Below are positions 5,675 through 7,744 of a stretch of 7,744 bases of DNA, in pieces. Positions within the stretch are counted from its first letter, which is position 1. Each line of letters starts with the position of its first letter. The notes below the pieces were generated by a model. That model did no database searches. It was not told the DNA's origin and saw only the letters and a program-made list of their open reading frames with translations. Origin of the DNA: Pseudomonadota bacterium (GTDB lineage Bacteria > Pseudomonadota > Alphaproteobacteria > Rhizobiales > Devosiaceae); assembly GCA_023428425.1 (NCBI GenBank), contig JAEYYP010000242.1:1-7744 (forward strand), read 5' to 3'. The position numbers were made by a program, and so were the translations under genes.

Positions 5675-6978
5675 TGGCGGAACAGAAGAAACCCGGCTTC
5701 TTCCAGCGGCTGTTCGGCGGCGGCGAGACGCCGAAGCCGGCACCTGCGCCGGCTCCAGATCACACGGTGGCCGAAGATATCGAGGCCGACATCATCCTCG
5801 ACGAGGTGGTGGAAGCGGCGCCGCTGGTGCTGCCCCCCGACCAGGAGATCGCCCTCGAAGAGGCGATGCACGAGGCCGGGCAACTGGTGACCCCGGAGGC
5901 AGTCGATCCGGAGCCCCTGCCCCCGGCGGGACCGCCTGAGACCCGTCCCGACTACATCGAGGCGCTGCACGACGAGATCGTCGAGGAGCCCGATCCGGTC
6001 CCCAATATTCCGGCCACGCCGGCTCCCGCGCCTGTCGCACCCGCAGAGCCGCCGAAGAAGCAGAACTGGTTCCAGCGCCTCGCCTCGGGCTTGAAGCGCT
6101 CGTCGGACCAGTTGACCGGCTCGATAGCCGCCGTCTTCACCAAGAAGAAGCTCGATCAGGCGATGCTCGACGACCTCGAGGACATCCTGATCCAGTCCGA
6201 TTTTGGCGTCGACATGGCGACGACCGTCACCGACGCCTTGCGCCGCGACCGCTTCGACCGCGACATCACCGACGAGGAGGTGCGTGACATCCTCTCGGCG
6301 GAGATCGTCAAGGTGCTGGAGCCGGTGGCGAAGCCCCTGACCCTCGATATGGCGCAAAAACCCTTCGTCATCCTGATGGTCGGCGTCAACGGCACCGGCA
6401 AGACCACCACCATCGGCAAGCTCGCGAGCCTCTACCACGCCCAGGGCAGGAAGGTGATGCTGGCGGCCGGGGATACATTCCGCGCCGCCGCCATCGAGCA
6501 GCTGCAGGTCTGGGGCGACCGCACCGGCGCGCCGGTGATCCGCAAGCCACCAGGCTCGGATGCCTCGGGCCTCGCCTACGAAGCCGTCGAGCAGGCGCGC
6601 GCGCAAGGCTCCGACGTGCTGCTGATCGACACCGCCGGCCGCCTGCAGTACCGCGACGAGCTGATGAGCGAGCTCGAAAAGATCATCCGCGTCATCAGGA
6701 AGGTCGACCCCACCGCGCCCCATGCCACATTGCTGACGCTCGATGCGACTACCGGTCAGAACGCCCTGAGCCAGGTCGAGATCTTCGGCAAGCGCGCCGG
6801 GGTGACCGGGCTGGTGATGACCAAGCTCGACGGCACCGCGCGCGGCGGCATCCTCGTCGCGATCGCGAAGAAATTCGGCCTGCCCGTGCACTTCATCGGT
6901 GTGGGCGAGGGCGTCGACAACCTCGAGCCGTTCGCGGCGCACGATTTCGCGCAGGCGATCGCAGGGAATACGAAATGA
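5674..6978 (+). CDS. ftsY: Signal recognition particle receptor FtsY
   Basis: SRP receptor GTPase at the inner membrane. It binds the Ffh-ribosome complex and hands nascent chains to SecYEG. The product is 434 residues. An N-terminal amphipathic, basic membrane-binding segment, KKPGFFQRLFGGG (5-17), is followed by an acidic Pro/Ala-rich A domain (about 18-127). A second, similar segment, KKQNWFQRLASGLKR (128-142), leads into the N domain. In the G domain, GVNGTGKTT is at 237-245, DTFRAAA at 267-273, DTAGR at 319-323, TKLDGTARGG at 383-392 and GVGEGVDNLEPF at 409-420. All five GTPase motifs are intact, and the DTFRAAA insertion motif is specific to SRP-type GTPases. The ATG overlaps the mtaB TGA (TGATG) and the gene ends in a 4-nt overlap with yciB, so translation is probably coupled. 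Its partner ffh is divergently encoded about 3.6 kb to the left. Confidence 0.98.
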   Translation: MAEQKKPGFFQRLFGGGETPKPAPAPAPDHTVAEDIEADIILDEVVEAAPLVLPPDQEIALEEAMHEAGQLVTPEAVDPEPLPPAGPPETRPDYIEALHDEIVEEPDPVPNIPATPAPAPVAPAEPPKKQNWFQRLASGLKRSSDQLTGSIAAVFTKKKLDQAMLDDLEDILIQSDFGVDMATTVTDALRRDRFDRDITDEEVRDILSAEIVKVLEPVAKPLTLDMAQKPFVILMVGVNGTGKTTTIGKLASLYHAQGRKVMLAAGDTFRAAAIEQLQVWGDRTGAPVIRKPPGSDASGLAYEAVEQARAQGSDVLLIDTAGRLQYRDELMSELEKIIRVIRKVDPTAPHATLLTLDATTGQNALSQVEIFGKRAGVTGLVMTKLDGTARGGILVAIAKKFGLPVHFIGVGEGVDNLEPFAAHDFAQAIAGNTK

Positions 6979-7676
6979 CGGACACCACCAAGGAACCCGA
7001 GGTCAACTGGGACGAGCTGCGCCCGCAGCTTATCCGCGTCGGGCTGGAAATCGGTCCGCTGCTGATCTTCTTCCTCTGCACGACGTTCGGTGAAAGCTGG
7101 CTCGAGCAGTCCGAACTGCTCCGCTCGCTGTTCGCGAGCCCGATCATCTTTGCCACCGCCCCATTCATGGTGGCGATGGTGATTTCGCTGGCGATCTCGT
7201 GGTGGCTGTTCAAGCGCGTCGCGGTCATGCCGCTGGTGACGCTGGCCGTGGTGCTGATCTTCGGCACGCTGACCCTGTGGCTGCAGGATTCGACCTTCAT
7301 CAAGATCAAGCCGACCATCGTGAATTCGCTGTTCGGCGCCACGCTGCTCGGCGGGCTGCTGTTCCGGCAGTCGCTACTGAAATACGTCTTCGGCGAAGTC
7401 TATCATCTGAAGCCTGAAGGCTGGCAGAAGCTTACCGTGCGCTGGGGCCTGTTCTTCTTCCTGCTGGCGGTGCTCAACGAGTTCGCGTGGCGCGGCTCGG
7501 GCCTGTTCATCACCGACGCGACGGAAGCCGACAAGTTCTACGCCGGCTTCAAGCTCTGGGCCGTGATGCCGATCACCGTGGTGTTCTCGATGATGCAGGT
7601 GCCCCTGCTGAATAAGTACGCGCTTGATCCGAAAGAGCCTGTGGAAGTGGTGCCGCCCGGACCGGCGCAGCCCTGA
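6975..7676 (+). CDS. yciB: Inner membrane-spanning protein YciB / septation protein A (IspZ family)
   Basis: Multi-pass inner-membrane protein of the YciB/IspZ family (older name: intracellular septation protein A), linked in enterobacteria to cell-envelope synthesis and division; the exact molecular role is unsettled. The product is 233 residues. Hydrophobic segments lie near 19-36, 56-79, 84-103, 113-132, 156-171 and 193-213. Family hallmarks are EIGPLLIFF (25-33), the strand LWLQDSTFIKIKPTIVN (101-117), GWQKLTVRWG (149-158), LNEFAWR (167-173) and WAVMPITVVF (195-204). The ATG lies in ATGA overlapping the ftsY stop, with AGGGA 7 nt upstream. It is the last gene of the dapF cluster seen here. 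The polar C-terminus (PKEPVEVVPPGPAQP) is probably cytoplasmic. Confidence 0.95.
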   Translation: MTDTTKEPEVNWDELRPQLIRVGLEIGPLLIFFLCTTFGESWLEQSELLRSLFASPIIFATAPFMVAMVISLAISWWLFKRVAVMPLVTLAVVLIFGTLTLWLQDSTFIKIKPTIVNSLFGATLLGGLLFRQSLLKYVFGEVYHLKPEGWQKLTVRWGLFFFLLAVLNEFAWRGSGLFITDATEADKFYAGFKLWAVMPITVVFSMMQVPLLNKYALDPKEPVEVVPPGPAQP

Positions 7677-7709
7677 TACCGGCCACTGACCGCAGAACAA
7701 ACCCGAAGT

Positions 7710-7744
7710 GTCATCCCGGCGAAAGCAGGGACCCAGTTCTGAAC
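7710..7744 (+). repeat. REP-like palindromic repeat, cut by window edge
   Basis: The stretch starting gtcatcccggcgaaagcagg, running to the last base, resembles the 'tcatcccggcgaaagccggg acccag' repeat scattered between genes in many alphaproteobacteria. It contains the imperfect hairpin TCCCGGC-GAAA-GCAGGGA (7714-7731) with one G/A mismatch in an otherwise 7-bp stem. It begins 33 nt after the yciB stop, a typical intergenic position. No U-tract follows the stem, so it is not a clear terminator. Identification is from memory of the repeat's appearance, not from a search. Confidence 0.55.

Noticed and set aside
5587..6942. Long minus-strand open frame (451 codons) over ftsY
   Set aside because: It is a shadow of ftsY, rich in His, Arg, Asp and Gly from complementary codons, with no recognisable domain.

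Overview
The window is GC-rich DNA from an alphaproteobacterium. The evidence is an S16 protein beginning SLKIRLARAGTKKRPYYHV, an Ffh with a Rhizobiales-style G4 motif (TRVD) and a Gly/Pro-rich tail, and a dapF-mtaB-ftsY-yciB gene cluster. A Hyphomicrobiales (Rhizobiales) member is most likely. A Devosia-like genus is a guess from protein style and from a 'tcatcccggcgaaagc' type repeat at the right edge.

Left arm, minus strand (about 1-2709). From upstream to downstream the order is a small SAM-dependent methyltransferase, ffh (protein of the signal recognition particle) and rpsP (ribosomal protein S16). The 189-base gap between the methyltransferase and ffh holds several inverted repeats. 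One of them forms 13 consecutive base pairs only in the ffh-sense RNA and competes with a neighbouring 7-bp hairpin, so it looks like a structured ffh leader. rpsP has no ATG, GTG or TTG where the family begins. An in-frame stop and a well-placed Shine-Dalgarno point to a CTG start, and a short imperfect duplication lies across that site.

Middle (2710-2903). A 194-base divergent intergenic region carries a plausible sigma70-type promoter for the rightward genes. No RNA gene was recognised in it.

Right arm, plus strand (2904-7676). The genes are a DUF2087-type protein, dapF (lysine/meso-DAP synthesis), mtaB (tRNA A37 methylthiolation), ftsY (SRP receptor) and yciB/ispZ (inner-membrane protein linked to envelope and septation). 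dapF to yciB are packed as an operon: a 1-nt gap, then a 1-nt overlap, then a 4-nt overlap.

The window therefore carries both GTPases of co-translational membrane targeting, Ffh and FtsY, in divergent units beside genes for ribosome, tRNA, peptidoglycan precursor and membrane functions. Most of it is conserved housekeeping DNA. The methyltransferase and DUF2087 genes are the least conserved-looking part. I found no defence system, CRISPR array, integrase or insertion sequence. The points worth a second look are the rpsP start, the ffh leader, the paired membrane-binding motifs of FtsY and the repeat at the right edge.
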